Source: Pantoea coffeiphila (GTDB lineage: Bacteria; Pseudomonadota; Gammaproteobacteria; Enterobacterales; Enterobacteriaceae). From it: a DNA stretch of 64,000 nt. Positions 26,436 to 39,053 of the stretch are shown piece by piece (position 1 is the stretch's first letter; each line of letters starts with the position of its first letter). The stretch covers positions 799,668 through 863,667 of the forward strand of contig NZ_JAFBFW010000003.1 in NCBI RefSeq assembly GCF_016909495.1. The letters run 5' to 3'. The notes under the pieces were generated by a model. That model was not told the DNA's origin. It searched no databases and saw only the letters and a program-made list of their open reading frames with translations. Position numbers and translations under genes: made by a program.

Positions 26436-27131
26436 TTACACCGGGCAACCTGCTTTACGCAAAATGGAGTTGAATCTTTCCGGGTCGCTGCTGCCGCTGG
26501 CATTATTTTCCCTGATGGCTTCTTCTTTCTTTAAATGCGCTTTAGCGCGTACCAGCACGCTCTCTGCATCAGAAGGTGAAATCGCCAGTGCGCCATCGCT
26601 GTCTGCCAGGACCAGATCGCCGGGGTTAACTACCATGCCGCAGCAGGCAATGGGCACATTCACTTCTCCCGGTCCGCTTTTATCCGGTCCACGATGGGTA
26701 TGGCCTTTGGCAAATACCGGCACCTGGCCGTCCGCCCACTCGGCTAAGTCCCTGATAGCTCCATCAACGATAAATCCGGCAATTTTCTTCGTGAGCGCAG
26801 TCGTACGGATCAATCCACCAATTAGCGCCTGGGTAAGGTCACCGCCGCCGTCAATAACGATCACATCGCCGGGCTGTGCCTGTTCCAGCGCCTTATGGAT
26901 CATCAGATTATCCCCGGGGCGCACTTTAACGGTGATGGCCGGACCGCAGATGCTGATATTGACGTCCTGGTGGTAGCGCTGTAATCCGGTCGCTCCGCTT
27001 ATTCGACCAGTGCAGTCGCCTGCTACCGCCACGGGGATAGAGTGAAACTCTGCAACAATGTCCGATGAGAGAAGATTCTTGCGCTCTGCAATATAAAATC
27101 CGGCTGGCCAGCTGCTACGTTCGTTATTCAT
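26436..27131 (-). CDS. RraA-like / HMG-type class II aldolase
   Basis: The 231 residues match the RraA-like family that includes 4-hydroxy-4-methyl-2-oxoglutarate and 4-carboxy-4-hydroxy-2-oxoadipate aldolases, which release pyruvate. The signature glycine-rich and acidic parts are present: DVIVIDGGGDLTQALIGGL near residue 97 and the substrate/metal segment GFIVDGAIRDLAEW near 126. The RraA RNase E inhibitor of E. coli is shorter and lies in another context, so a catabolic role is favoured. It is the first gene of the operon and is divergent from a LysR regulator. Confidence 0.8.
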   Translation of the reverse strand: MNNERSSWPAGFYIAERKNLLSSDIVAEFHSIPVAVAGDCTGRISGATGLQRYHQDVNISICGPAITVKVRPGDNLMIHKALEQAQPGDVIVIDGGGDLTQALIGGLIRTTALTKKIAGFIVDGAIRDLAEWADGQVPVFAKGHTHRGPDKSGPGEVNVPIACCGMVVNPGDLVLADSDGALAISPSDAESVLVRAKAHLKKEEAIRENNASGSSDPERFNSILRKAGCPV

Positions 27132-27250
27132 AGTACCTCTGCATTAATATTATCTGTTTACGCCTGTTATCCGTGCGGACATTATTGTTACCAGTATTCA
27201 TTTCCACTAATATACTTTTTTATTTAATCGATGAATTTCAGGAATGAATG

Positions 27251-28138
27251 ATGAATAACAGAGAGTTAGGCTATTTTATGGAAGCGGCCCGCATCATGAA
27301 TTTGGGACTGGCTTCACAAAACCTCAATATCACTCAGCCAGCACTCTCTAAGTCGATCGCTCGCCTGGAAAAAGATCTCAATATCAAGCTGTTCAAGCGA
27401 TCCGGGCGAGGGCTGGTACTGACCGAAGCGGGCAGCATCCTCTACCAGCGCGGACTGATGCTGCAAAGTTCATGGCATGATGTAGCGAAAACCATGGCGG
27501 AGTTGAGCAACGGTCGTCGGGGAGTAGTGCGGGTTGGCAGCGCGGGTTCGGCAACCCAGTTTCTGCTGCCGGAAGTCTGTAAGCGCCTGCAGCAGGAAGC
27601 GCCGAATGTGAAGCTGGAGATCCAGATCGGGATGAATGATGTACTTTTCAGCCTGCTTGATAAACATGAACTGGATATCATCATCGGCCCGCTGGTGGGG
27701 TATAACAAACCGGTGGTGCAGCTTCCGGTAACCACCGATCGGGTCGTGGTCGCGGCTTCACGATCTCATCCTCTGGCTGACGGCCCCGCGAGCCTGCGCG
27801 ATCTCAGCCGCTATGGCTGGATACTGCCGGCAAAAACCGTCTCCATGCGTCAGTGGCTGGAACGCATATTCTATGAAAATCACTGCGCCGCCCCCGAGGT
27901 AAAAATTGAGATAAGTTCTCTGGCTGCCGTACCGGGGCTGATTGCCAGCAGTGGCCTGCTGAGTTTTATTTCTGAAAATAGCCTGGCTGAAAAAGAATTT
28001 GCCTCGCTGCTGACGCGCATCGATAACAACCAGTTGGTGATGGCGCGCCGCGTGGGCATTACCTATTTGCAGGATGCCTTTCTGTCACCGGCTACGCAGC
28101 AGGTTATTGATATTACCTGTGCGTATGGGCAGCACTAA
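27251..28138 (+). CDS. LysR-family transcriptional regulator
   Basis: This protein of 295 residues has the LysR helix-turn-helix at its N-terminus (ASQNLNITQPALSKSIARLE) and a type 2 periplasmic-binding-like effector domain from about residue 90. It is divergently transcribed from the aldolase-transporter-FAH operon, 120 bases apart, so it most likely activates that operon in response to its substrate or an intermediate. ATG 27251 has AGGA seven bases ahead; ATG 27248 is an alternative. Confidence 0.92.
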   Translation: MNNRELGYFMEAARIMNLGLASQNLNITQPALSKSIARLEKDLNIKLFKRSGRGLVLTEAGSILYQRGLMLQSSWHDVAKTMAELSNGRRGVVRVGSAGSATQFLLPEVCKRLQQEAPNVKLEIQIGMNDVLFSLLDKHELDIIIGPLVGYNKPVVQLPVTTDRVVVAASRSHPLADGPASLRDLSRYGWILPAKTVSMRQWLERIFYENHCAAPEVKIEISSLAAVPGLIASSGLLSFISENSLAEKEFASLLTRIDNNQLVMARRVGITYLQDAFLSPATQQVIDITCAYGQH

Positions 28139-28266
28139 GAAATAATGCACCTTAAAAAACCTCTTCACGATGTGGCGAATTATTAAGTTCTCCACGTCAG
28201 TGCCATTTTTTATTTAGATAAATGAAAATTTCTTGTTGTTCTTAATCATCATTAACCTTTAAGCCG

Positions 28267-29175
28267 GTGAACTTGTACAGTCCGATTAGCCGGGCTATTC
28301 TTTCTGAATCATCCGCGCTCAATTACCAGACTATGAAACTATACCGGATAGACAATCAGTTACTCTATAATCCTGCTGACCGCTCTTTGGTAAGAATTGA
28401 TGACGATCTCTCCAGGATGGTTCTTAGCCATATAAGTAACCGGCTATTTTGTCTTTTCCTGGAAAGCGACGGTAGCGCGATCCCACGTAATATCATTCTA
28501 CAAAAAGTCTGGGATGAACACAGTCTGACCGCTTCTGGTAGCAATCTTAATAATTATATCAGTGGGTTAAGAAAGCAGCTCGTTGCACTTGGCCTGGAAA
28601 TACCGTTGATCATCACAGAACCCAAAATTGGCTTCAGAATAGATGCCGCCCGGGTGAGCGTTGAGGTTTATCCTGATGAGATACGAACGGAAAGTATCCC
28701 GGATACCGTGACCAACGTCGATAAAAAGCCACTGCATTTTACAGAGACGCTATCCAGCTCCGGAAGCCGTTTTTACTCGCTAAAAAGGGTCTGGTTTTGG
28801 CTCGCAACCACTGTCACGGCAGGAACACTGATTTTGTTTTTGTGGGAAGGGGTCACCGCTTTTTATGCTCCTGATCCCCGTATAATAAGTGGCGTTCACT
28901 ATTCTTTCACAGAGGGTGGTTGTTCATTTTTCACCCCCGAAAATAGCTATAGCAGTTTCGATGTTGAAAATTCTCGTAGAGTTATTTTATCACTGGTAAA
29001 AAAATATTCTGCGCTCTGCCATGGGAACGGTATTGTCATTTATGATTTATTTGGCGTGTTTAATAATAATGTGTATAACGGCAGGGCGCTCGTTTCTAAT
29101 TGTGAGGCTGAAGGTAATTCAATAGTAAGCTGCAAGAGTTATTTTATATACTCAGTAAATGATCATAATGAATAA
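28267..29175 (+). CDS. ToxR/MarT-like membrane-bound winged-helix regulator
   Basis: An OmpR-type winged helix (about residues 25-130, including SGSNLNNYISGLRKQL and PKIGFRI) lies in the cytoplasm. A single membrane helix follows near 177-198 (VWFWLATTVTAGTLILFLW), and a periplasmic domain of about 100 residues with several cysteines completes it. This is the layout of ToxR, CadC and Salmonella MarT. The gene after it encodes a FidL-like protein, which supports the MarT comparison. GTG 28267 gives 302 residues; ATG 28333 would remove a poorly supported leader. Target genes are unknown. Confidence 0.8.
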   Translation: MNLYSPISRAILSESSALNYQTMKLYRIDNQLLYNPADRSLVRIDDDLSRMVLSHISNRLFCLFLESDGSAIPRNIILQKVWDEHSLTASGSNLNNYISGLRKQLVALGLEIPLIITEPKIGFRIDAARVSVEVYPDEIRTESIPDTVTNVDKKPLHFTETLSSSGSRFYSLKRVWFWLATTVTAGTLILFLWEGVTAFYAPDPRIISGVHYSFTEGGCSFFTPENSYSSFDVENSRRVILSLVKKYSALCHGNGIVIYDLFGVFNNNVYNGRALVSNCEAEGNSIVSCKSYFIYSVNDHNE

Positions 29176-29650
29176 AATTATTGTTTTTCTTACACTGGCT
29201 GTTTTTTTACTGATTTCTTTCAGTGTGTTTTATTACAAGAAGTCCTCTGAAACGACTATGCTCGATTTCGAATGTGTAAGTCAGTTTATCTTTCTGCTGG
29301 GTGAAAAAGAATCGCCGCCGAAAGAAAGTGCCATGCTGCGTTATCATGCAAAATCTGATGGTACCGGGCTGTACAGCGTTGATGGCATCTTCGATAGCGG
29401 AACGGAAAAATATCGCGTTGCCCGTACCGTTCATTTCACCTATAAACCTTATGGTAATGAGACCTATCATTTTACCGTCACCGCCGTTGAGATTAACCAG
29501 CGAGAAACCGTGCCACAGGCACTTTACTGGAAATACTTATCGGATAAAGTGGGCACTACCCGCGTATCCAAAATCAGTAAGCTTGGTCGCGATGCTTATA
29601 TCCTCGGCACAGCAACAACGCCTATGGTGATTTGTACCCGAGCCAGATGA
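29159..29650 (+). CDS. FidL-like membrane protein
   Basis: The 163 residues have one N-terminal membrane helix (about 4-25, KIIVFLTLAVFLLISFSVFYY) and a periplasmic domain ending TTPMVICTRAR. It overlaps the end of the MarT-like regulator by 17 bases (8 if ATG 29168 is used). FidL proteins accompany MarT-type regulators in Salmonella. By analogy with ToxS it may stabilise or modulate the regulator's periplasmic domain; that is inference. Confidence 0.72.
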   Translation: MIIMNKIIVFLTLAVFLLISFSVFYYKKSSETTMLDFECVSQFIFLLGEKESPPKESAMLRYHAKSDGTGLYSVDGIFDSGTEKYRVARTVHFTYKPYGNETYHFTVTAVEINQRETVPQALYWKYLSDKVGTTRVSKISKLGRDAYILGTATTPMVICTRAR

Positions 29651-29889
29651 TCAACGGTTTTGTCTGCCGAGTGTTTTCAGTACAGCGATCATTTTTCTTA
29701 ACAAATATTCGCGGTCGCATGGGACGGCATAGCATTATCATCGCAGACCGGGCAGGCTGGAACTCCTGTGAGGTTGTGATATCTAATGCTGAAACTCAGT
29801 AAATATCAGCCTGATTGAGTTAGCCAACCTGATACCTGTGGCGACAGCATGTTGGCGTGTCGCTGGTCGTCGTTAAAAGTGGAGACGTT

Positions 29890-30360
29890 ATGCGTAAGTT
29901 GCAAGTGATATTATGTTCAGCGGTATTCTCAACGTTGGCTCTCACCAGCGTTTCTGCCGCCTGGGCCGAAGGCGAGCAGAGTGCGGCACAACCGGCCCCT
30001 GAGTCAGTTGCTCAGGAGACGGATACAGTCGCCCCGGAAAGTCCGGCTACTGAAGCACCAGCCGAAACCGCTACCGCTGAGCAGTCATCCGATCAGGCCG
30101 TACAGGCTCTGGCTAATTCTGCCGATCCCTATAGCGTAAAAAGTTTCTTCGCTGACTTTACGCATTTTGCCATTGGCGACACGGTGCCTGAACTTTATCG
30201 TACGAAAAAATATGAAGTTACCCAGTGGACGGTGCGCCATCTTCCTGCGCCTGTTGCAGAAAGCCACTGGACCTATATGGGCGGCAATTATGTGATGATC
30301 GCCAATGCTGACGGGAAAATCCTCCAGGCAGAATCGGGTGAGATCTATTATAAACACTGA
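29890..30360 (+). CDS. RcnB-like periplasmic protein
   Basis: A signal peptide (MRKLQVILCSAVFSTLALTS, cleaved near AWA-EG) is followed by a low-complexity linker rich in Ala, Pro, Glu and Thr (residues 25-75). The C-terminal domain of about 75 residues has VTQWTVRHLPAPVAESHWTY and the closing GNYVMIANADGKI, as in RcnB proteins. E. coli RcnB helps nickel and cobalt homeostasis in the periplasm. Here no rcnA efflux gene is adjacent, so metal linkage is uncertain. ATG 29890 has GGAG five bases ahead. The region 29651-29889 shows no gene. Confidence 0.7.
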   Translation: MRKLQVILCSAVFSTLALTSVSAAWAEGEQSAAQPAPESVAQETDTVAPESPATEAPAETATAEQSSDQAVQALANSADPYSVKSFFADFTHFAIGDTVPELYRTKKYEVTQWTVRHLPAPVAESHWTYMGGNYVMIANADGKILQAESGEIYYKH

Positions 30361-30498
30361 TTGAAACACGGCGGCGGGGCGTTTTTTCTACCCGCTGCGC
30401 AGTTTTATCGCCCGGCAGGTAAATCCACTTTAATTCCATCCTGACTCTGTTTTACCATCTGCTTTCTGATATTTCATGCACGGCAAAATGGATACCCC

Positions 30499-31584
30499 AT
30501 GCGTTTTCTGGCAACTCTTCTTCCCGCAGTCGCATTACTTTCCGCCTGTAGCAGCCAGCCGCAGCAGGCTCCGGCTGAACCGCACGGTAATCCGTTTAAG
30601 GGAAACGGCGGTTTTCTGTTAAGCCCCGATCACTCGGCCGCTCCGTTCGGCGGTGACTTTTCCGATAATCAGGCGGCGAATGCTTTTATCGATAAGATGG
30701 TGCGCGAGCACGGTTTCGACCGCCAGCAGCTTCATGATGTACTGGGGCAGGCGAAGAATCTGGACTGGGTTATTCGTCTGATGGATCGCCAGGCACCGAC
30801 GACCGCGCAGGGGCCGACCGGGCCTAACGGTGCCTGGATACGCTATCGCAGCAAGTTTATTACGCCGGACAACGTGCAGAACGGCGTTGCCTTCTGGAAT
30901 CAGTATCAGGATGCATTGCAGCGCGCGCAGCAGGTTTACGGCGTGCCGCCGGAAATCATTGTCGGGATTATCGGCGTTGAGACGCGCTGGGGCAGGGTGA
31001 TGGGTAAAACGCGTATCCTTGATGCGCTGGCGACGCTGTCCTTTAACTATCCGCGCCGTGCCGCCTACTTCAGCGGCGAGCTGGAAACCTTCCTGCTGAT
31101 GGCGCGTGAAGAAGGTGATGACCCGCTGAATCTGCGCGGTTCTTTTGCCGGTGCGATGGGCTACGGCCAGTTTATGCCATCGGCATTTAAACAGTATGCG
31201 GTGGACTTCAACGGTGACGGGCATATTAACCTCTGGGACCCGGTGGATGCGATCGGCAGTGTCGCGCACTATTTTCAGGCTCACGGCTGGCTGACTAACG
31301 GTACGGTTGCCGTGCAGGCTAATGGCCAGGCTCCGGGGATGGAAAGCGGATTCAAAACGCGCTATTCGGTAGCGACCCTTGCCGCCGCCGGACTGTCGCC
31401 ACAGATCCCGCTGGATAATAACCAGCAGGTCAGTCTGCTCAAGTTCGATATGGGGACCAGCTATCAATACTGGTACGGCCTGCCGAACTTCTATGCGATC
31501 ACCCGCTATAACCACAGCAACCATTACGCAATGGCCGTATGGCAGTTGGGGGAAGCGGTAGGGCGTGCCCGCCAGGGAATGTAG
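30499..31584 (+). CDS. mltB: Membrane-bound lytic murein transglycosylase B
   Basis: MltB is an outer-membrane lipoprotein that cuts the glycan strands of peptidoglycan, leaving 1,6-anhydro ends. A lipoprotein signal peptide ends in LLSAC (lipid-modified cysteine near residue 17). The catalytic glutamate lies in IIGVETRWGR near residue 158. A further conserved block, GAMGYGQFMPSAFKQYAVDF, and the DPVDAIGSVAHYF segment follow. The 361-residue length equals E. coli MltB. It marks the return to the conserved backbone, upstream of tam, pncC and recA. Confidence 0.96.
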   Translation: MRFLATLLPAVALLSACSSQPQQAPAEPHGNPFKGNGGFLLSPDHSAAPFGGDFSDNQAANAFIDKMVREHGFDRQQLHDVLGQAKNLDWVIRLMDRQAPTTAQGPTGPNGAWIRYRSKFITPDNVQNGVAFWNQYQDALQRAQQVYGVPPEIIVGIIGVETRWGRVMGKTRILDALATLSFNYPRRAAYFSGELETFLLMAREEGDDPLNLRGSFAGAMGYGQFMPSAFKQYAVDFNGDGHINLWDPVDAIGSVAHYFQAHGWLTNGTVAVQANGQAPGMESGFKTRYSVATLAAAGLSPQIPLDNNQQVSLLKFDMGTSYQYWYGLPNFYAITRYNHSNHYAMAVWQLGEAVGRARQGM

Positions 31585-31679
31585 CGCCTGCAGGATAAAT
31601 TGTTGCGATTTCGTTATTTATCGCCAGCGCGGCCGGGCCTACACTGTGTCCGGTCGCACTACTTACTGAGCGAGGAATA

Positions 31680-32453
31680 ATGAAAGACTGGAACCCCGAT
31701 CTTTACCGGCAGTTTGAAGCAGAACGCACCCGTCCGGCACAGGAGTTGCTGAGCCGAATCCCACTGACCCACGTTACCTTTGCTACCGATCTCGGCTGTG
31801 GGCCGGGCAACAGTACCGAACTGCTTTGCAACGCCTGGCCCGATGCGCACATTACCGGGCTGGACAGTTCGCAGGCGATGCTCGACAAAGCGCAACAGCG
31901 GCTGCCCGGCTGCGCTTTTGCCCGTGAAGATATTCGCCAGTGGCGGGCCGCTCAGCCGCAGGATGTAATCTATGCCAATGCTTCTTTGCAGTGGCTGACG
32001 GACCATCAGACTCTATTACCCCATCTGCTTGCTCAGCTCTCCTCGTCGGGTGTGCTGGCGGTACAAATGCCGGATAACCTTGAACAGCCGACTCATCGTC
32101 TGATGCGCGAAGTGGCGCAGCGTGCGCCGTGGGTGGATATCATCGATCCGCAGGCAGCCGACAGAAAGAGGTTGCTGTCCACCGAGCAGTATTACGATCT
32201 GCTGTGCGCGGCCGGCTGTCGTGTGGATATCTGGCGTACCACCTACTATCACGTGATGCCTTCGCCACAGGCGATTGTTGACTGGCTGCGAGCGACCGGG
32301 TTACGGCCGTTTCTTGCCGCACTGGATGAGCAGCAGCAGGGGGCGTTTCTGGCCGCTTATCAATCGGAAATTGCACTGGCCTACCCTGCCCGTGCCGATG
32401 GTAACCTGCTGATGGCTTTCCCCCGTCTGTTTATGGTGGCACAGAAAATTTAA
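31680..32453 (+). CDS. tam: Trans-aconitate 2-methyltransferase
   Basis: Tam methylates trans-aconitate, a toxic by-product of citrate/aconitate chemistry, using S-adenosylmethionine. The family start [20 protein letters not shown] and the SAM-binding motif I ([16 protein letters not shown], near residues 32-47) are present, with [11 protein letters not shown] as motif post-I. The 257 residues fit the family (E. coli 252). A GCGAGGAATA leader gives a GAGGA binding site. Between mltB and pncC this gene is an addition compared with E. coli, where tam lies elsewhere. Confidence 0.9.
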   Translation: MKDWNPDLYRQFEAERTRPAQELLSRIPLTHVTFATDLGCGPGNSTELLCNAWPDAHITGLDSSQAMLDKAQQRLPGCAFAREDIRQWRAAQPQDVIYANASLQWLTDHQTLLPHLLAQLSSSGVLAVQMPDNLEQPTHRLMREVAQRAPWVDIIDPQAADRKRLLSTEQYYDLLCAAGCRVDIWRTTYYHVMPSPQAIVDWLRATGLRPFLAALDEQQQGAFLAAYQSEIALAYPARADGNLLMAFPRLFMVAQKI

Positions 32454-32555
32454 CATGCGGCTGGAAGAGGGGCCGCAAAAATGGCGTCCTCTGCTTCCCG
32501 TCCCCCGGAAAAATGTTAGGCTTTGCGGCAATAAACATTGAAAAAGGTACGCACC

Positions 32556-33050
32556 ATGACGGATGAGCAATTAACGCAGTTAAGTATCCGTGTCGGTCAG
32601 CTGCTGTTAGCCCGTGGCGAGACAGTGACTACCGCCGAATCCTGCACCGGGGGATGGATAGCTAAAGTACTGACCGATATTGCGGGCAGCTCTGCCTGGT
32701 TTCATCGTGGCTTTGTGACTTACAGTAATGATGCCAAGCAGCAAATGATTGGCGTCAGTGAGCGTTCGCTGGCGGAATACGGTGCCGTCAGCGAGCCCGT
32801 TGTACGAGAAATGGCACAGGGTGCGCTGCGCGAAGCGGCGGCTGATTTTGCGATCTCGGTGAGTGGTATTGCCGGGCCGGATGGCGGCAGCGAGGAAAAA
32901 CCCGTGGGTACGGTATGGTTCGGTTTTGCCAGCGCTGGCGGTGAAGTGCTGGCAGAGCGCTACTGTTTCAGCGGAGACCGTGAGTCCGTTCGCCGTCAGG
33001 CAACAGCCCGGGCACTACAGACCTTACTCGATCGCTTTCTGAAAAATTAA
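32556..33050 (+). CDS. pncC: Nicotinamide-nucleotide amidohydrolase
   Basis: PncC (YgaD) converts nicotinamide mononucleotide to nicotinic acid mononucleotide and recycles pyridine nucleotides; it has the CinA C-terminal fold. The signature ETVTTAESCTGGWIAK (near residue 25) and SGIAGPDGGSEEKPVGTVW (near 105) are present. The start is ATG 32556 rather than the upstream TTG because it has AAAGGT at a suitable distance and matches the family N-terminus. The 164-residue length fits E. coli (165). The gene directly precedes recA, as in E. coli. Confidence 0.95.
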   Translation: MTDEQLTQLSIRVGQLLLARGETVTTAESCTGGWIAKVLTDIAGSSAWFHRGFVTYSNDAKQQMIGVSERSLAEYGAVSEPVVREMAQGALREAAADFAISVSGIAGPDGGSEEKPVGTVWFGFASAGGEVLAERYCFSGDRESVRRQATARALQTLLDRFLKN

Positions 33051-33052
33051 AC

Positions 33053-33080
33053 TTGATACTGTATGACCATACAGTATAAT
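33053..33080 (+). promoter_or_regulatory. recA promoter
   Basis: A -35 box TTGATA (33053-33058) and a -10 box TATAAT (33075-33080) are 16 bases apart. The spacer is almost filled by the LexA operator, so LexA binding blocks RNA polymerase. Confidence 0.9.
33057..33076. promoter_or_regulatory. LexA-binding SOS box of recA
   Basis: TACTGTATGACCATACAGTA fits the CTGT-N8-ACAG SOS consensus with flanking TA bases and is nearly palindromic. DNA damage is expected to induce recA through LexA cleavage. Confidence 0.96.
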
Positions 33081-33132
33081 CACTGCATATTTTAGAGACA
33101 AAGCAGCGTCCGCGTGTGCTTTACCCGCATGA

Positions 33133-34206
<1,074 letters not shown>

Positions 34207-34230
34207 TTCATCTGATGTTTTTTCCTGAAG

Positions 34231-34260
34231 AAAAGGAACGGTAACCCCGTTCCTTTTTTT
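34231..34260 (+). terminator. Rho-independent terminator between recA and recX
   Basis: AAGGAACGG (34233-34241) pairs with CCGTTCCTT (34247-34255), followed by a run of Ts. In E. coli, readthrough of such a terminator limits recX expression. Confidence 0.92.
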
Positions 34261-34396
34261 ATGGGCGCTTCATGTTCGTACAGGGCATCATAATCCGGCC
34301 AAACCTCCCTTCATCCGTGTGTATTTTCCTCGCCAGTCTTGCCGTCAGACGTTACCCTTATGGATGTATTTTTTGCATAAACATGGTGCCGCCTCT

Positions 34397-34909
34397 ATGA
34401 CAGAGCATTCAGAACGGACCCGACATACTCGCCTGCTGGAGCGAGCAACACGCATTCTCGCCATGCGCGATCACAGTGAGGCGGAGTTCCGCCGGAAGCT
34501 GGTGATAGCGACAGAACGTGCGGCGCAGTTCTCCCGCAGTGAAACCCCGCCGGAGCCGTTAACACCAGAAGAGATCGATCGGGTGGTGGCGTGGTGTTAC
34601 CAGCACAACTGGCTGGATGATGCCCGTTTTGCTGAACGCTACCTGGCAGGGCGCAGTCGAAAAGGTTATGGCCCACAGCGCATCAGACTGGAGCTGGGGC
34701 AGAAGGGAGTGGACAAGGCCTTAATCGATGAGGCAATGTTTAACACGGAAACTGACTGGCAAAGTCTGGCTTTTAGTCTGGCTGAGCGGAAGTTTGGCTT
34801 ACCGTTACCGACTGAATGGAAGGAAAAAGCCAAAGTGCAGCGTTATCTGATGACAAAAGGCTTCTTTATGGAAGATATCCGGTCGGTTTTCACAAATTTT
34901 GATGATTGA
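34397..34909 (+). CDS. recX: RecA regulatory protein RecX
   Basis: RecX binds RecA filaments and blocks their extension. The 170 residues have three-helix repeats. Recognisable parts are RILAMRDHSEAEFRRKL near residue 18, NWLDDARFAERYLAGRSRKG, then YGPQRIRLELGQKG, and the C-terminal end YLMTKGFFMEDIRSVFTNF. A longer in-frame extension to 34319 is open, but ATG 34397 (MTEHSE) matches the E. coli start. The binding site is weak, in keeping with low expression behind the recA terminator. Confidence 0.94.
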   Translation: MTEHSERTRHTRLLERATRILAMRDHSEAEFRRKLVIATERAAQFSRSETPPEPLTPEEIDRVVAWCYQHNWLDDARFAERYLAGRSRKGYGPQRIRLELGQKGVDKALIDEAMFNTETDWQSLAFSLAERKFGLPLPTEWKEKAKVQRYLMTKGFFMEDIRSVFTNFDD

Positions 34910-35046
34910 GCGCCAATGGGATTTTACTTCCCTCCGAAGAAAATTTATCTTATTCACCACTTTTTGTTCGTGTGTCACCGCAGGAAAATGTAATACCGGC
35001 GCAGCAAGACCCACGAAACGTTCGTTAGCGTGATTCCAGGACAAAT

Positions 35047-37674
<2,628 letters not shown>

Positions 37675-37698
37675 CACCGATAAAAATGTACCGCTGAT

Positions 37699-37727
37699 GA
37701 GCGCCAGGAAGCAAAAACCTGGCGCTC
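37699..37727 (+). terminator. Hairpin downstream of alaS
   Basis: GAGCGCCAGG pairs perfectly with CCTGGCGCTC around a nine-base loop, 24 bases after the alaS stop. Only a short TTC follows, so it may be a weak terminator. Confidence 0.65.
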
Positions 37728-37920
37728 TTCATATGCGGTGCGCACTGTAATCATAAAGTCAGGTTGATGAGCAGGTTTTCGGCTAAACTAAGTATCAGCA
37801 GAATGTATTAGTATGAGGATGCACTCTTGGTGTATTTGTCATAATCTACATTTCACGTTGTATGATGGATAATGCCGGGAACAGTTAACCCGACTCTTTT
37901 AATCTTTCAAGGAGCAAAGA

Positions 37921-38106
37921 ATGCTTATTCTAACTCGTCGAGTTGGTGAAACCCTCATGATCGGTGATGAGGTTACTGTAACTGTGCTGGGTGTTAAAGG
38001 TAACCAGGTCCGTATTGGCGTGAACGCCCCTAAAGAAGTATCGGTGCATCGCGAAGAGATTTATCAGCGTATTCAGGCTGAAAAAACTCAGCAAACGAGC
38101 TACTAA
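37921..38106 (+). CDS. csrA: Carbon storage regulator CsrA
   Basis: CsrA is a dimeric RNA-binding protein that binds GGA motifs near ribosome binding sites and controls carbon metabolism, motility and biofilm switches. The sequence [20 protein letters not shown] and [13 protein letters not shown] in the 61-residue product are almost invariant in enterobacteria. A strong AAGGAG precedes the ATG by seven bases; this GGA itself could allow autoregulation. Confidence 0.99.
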   Translation: MLILTRRVGETLMIGDEVTVTVLGVKGNQVRIGVNAPKEVSVHREEIYQRIQAEKTQQTSY

Positions 38107-38116
38107 CGTATTCAGC

Positions 38117-38138
38117 GCCTCGCTCTCTGTAGCGAGGC
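38117..38138 (+). terminator. Hairpin downstream of csrA
   Basis: GCCTCGCT pairs with AGCGAGGC ten bases after the csrA stop. No strong T run follows. The remaining 38139-38371 holds no gene I can support. Confidence 0.6.
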
Positions 38139-38371
38139 CACTGTTGTTTATCCTGATTTCCCCTCATTCAGTTCCTCCGTCCTCACAATTCTTCTTTTCG
38201 TCTCTCTTTTTTTAACAAAACTGTCGGCCTGTTGGCTTTTATCTATTGTGCTTTTCATCGCAGAACGCCGTTTTCACTGTTGATAATTCACTCTTTTTGC
38301 CTTTAAAACCGCCGGATTGCATGGCTTTTGTGCAATTGAACGCAGAGGGTGAAAAAAGGGGGAGAAATTGT

Positions 38372-38399
38372 TTGACTTACTACGCCCAGAAAGTAATAT
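38372..38399 (+). promoter_or_regulatory. Stringent-type promoter of the serV-arg tRNA operon
   Basis: TTGACT (38372-38377) and TAATAT (38394-38399) are 16 bases apart. A GC-rich start region (GTGCGCC) follows, the mark of stable-RNA promoters under stringent control. Confidence 0.8.
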
Positions 38400-38463
38400 G
38401 TGCGCCACGCAGTGCCGATGAGCAGTTAGAAAGTTCTGAAGCACAACTCGAAAGAGTGCTAGT

Positions 38464-38556
38464 GGTGAGGTGGCCGAGAGGCTGAAGGCGCTCCCCTGCT
38501 AAGGGAGTATGCGGTCAAAAGCTGCATCCGGGGTTCGAATCCCCGCCTCACCGCCA
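38464..38556 (+). tRNA. serV: tRNA-Ser(GCU)
   Basis: A 93-base class II tRNA with long variable arm. The acceptor GGTGAGG pairs with CCTCACC, the anticodon GCT is at 38498-38500, the T loop is GTTCGAATC, and CCA is encoded. Confidence 0.98.
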
Positions 38557-38560
38557 TTTT

Positions 38561-38637
38561 GCATCCATAGCTCAGCTGGATAGAGTACTCGGCTACGAAC
38601 CGAGCGGTCGGAGGTTCGAATCCTCCTGGATGCACCA
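38561..38637 (+). tRNA. tRNA-Arg(ACG), copy 1
   Basis: A 77-base tRNA with acceptor GCATCCA, anticodon ACG at 38595-38597 (A34 is modified to inosine by TadA) and encoded CCA. It starts four bases after tRNA-Ser. Confidence 0.98.
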
Positions 38638-38747
38638 TCTCTCTTAAAGTGGCATTAGCGGCTTTATAAGAAGTAGTACGGTACAGCGTTAGCAGCCTGT
38701 ATCACGGTGAGTAGTTAAGCACCCTGCGTTATACAAGAATTAGCAAT

Positions 38748-38824
38748 GCATCCATAGCTCAGCTGGATAGAGTACTCGGCTACGAACCGAGCGGTCGGAG
38801 GTTCGAATCCTCCTGGATGCACCA
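38748..38824 (+). tRNA. tRNA-Arg(ACG), copy 2
   Basis: Identical in sequence to copy 1. The 110-base spacer before it differs from the other spacers. Confidence 0.98.
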
Positions 38825-38901
38825 TTCTTTAGAGTGGCAGTGATTTTCTTCAGTATCTCCTCAGGTTTGTCGCATTACCCCCAATCAATAGCTTTTCCGA
38901 T

Positions 38902-38978
38902 GCATCCATAGCTCAGCTGGATAGAGTACTCGGCTACGAACCGAGCGGTCGGAGGTTCGAATCCTCCTGGATGCACCA
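38902..38978 (+). tRNA. tRNA-Arg(ACG), copy 3
   Basis: Identical in sequence to copies 1 and 2. The spacer before it shares a TTCTTTAGAGTGGCAGTGA-type start with the next spacer. Confidence 0.98.
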
Positions 38979-39053
38979 TACTTTAGTTAATGGCAGTGAA
39001 TTCCTTCAATACCGTTCCGGGTTGTTGTGTTTTGCGCCGAAAGCATTTCCGAT

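Noticed and set aside
26436..27131. RraA, inhibitor of RNase E
   Set aside because: The protein is longer than E. coli RraA and lies in a catabolic operon, so an aldolase of the wider RraA-like family fits better.
38246..38485. Plus-strand frame of 79 codons upstream of the tRNA operon
   Set aside because: It runs through the tRNA promoter and into tRNA-Ser, so it is not a gene.
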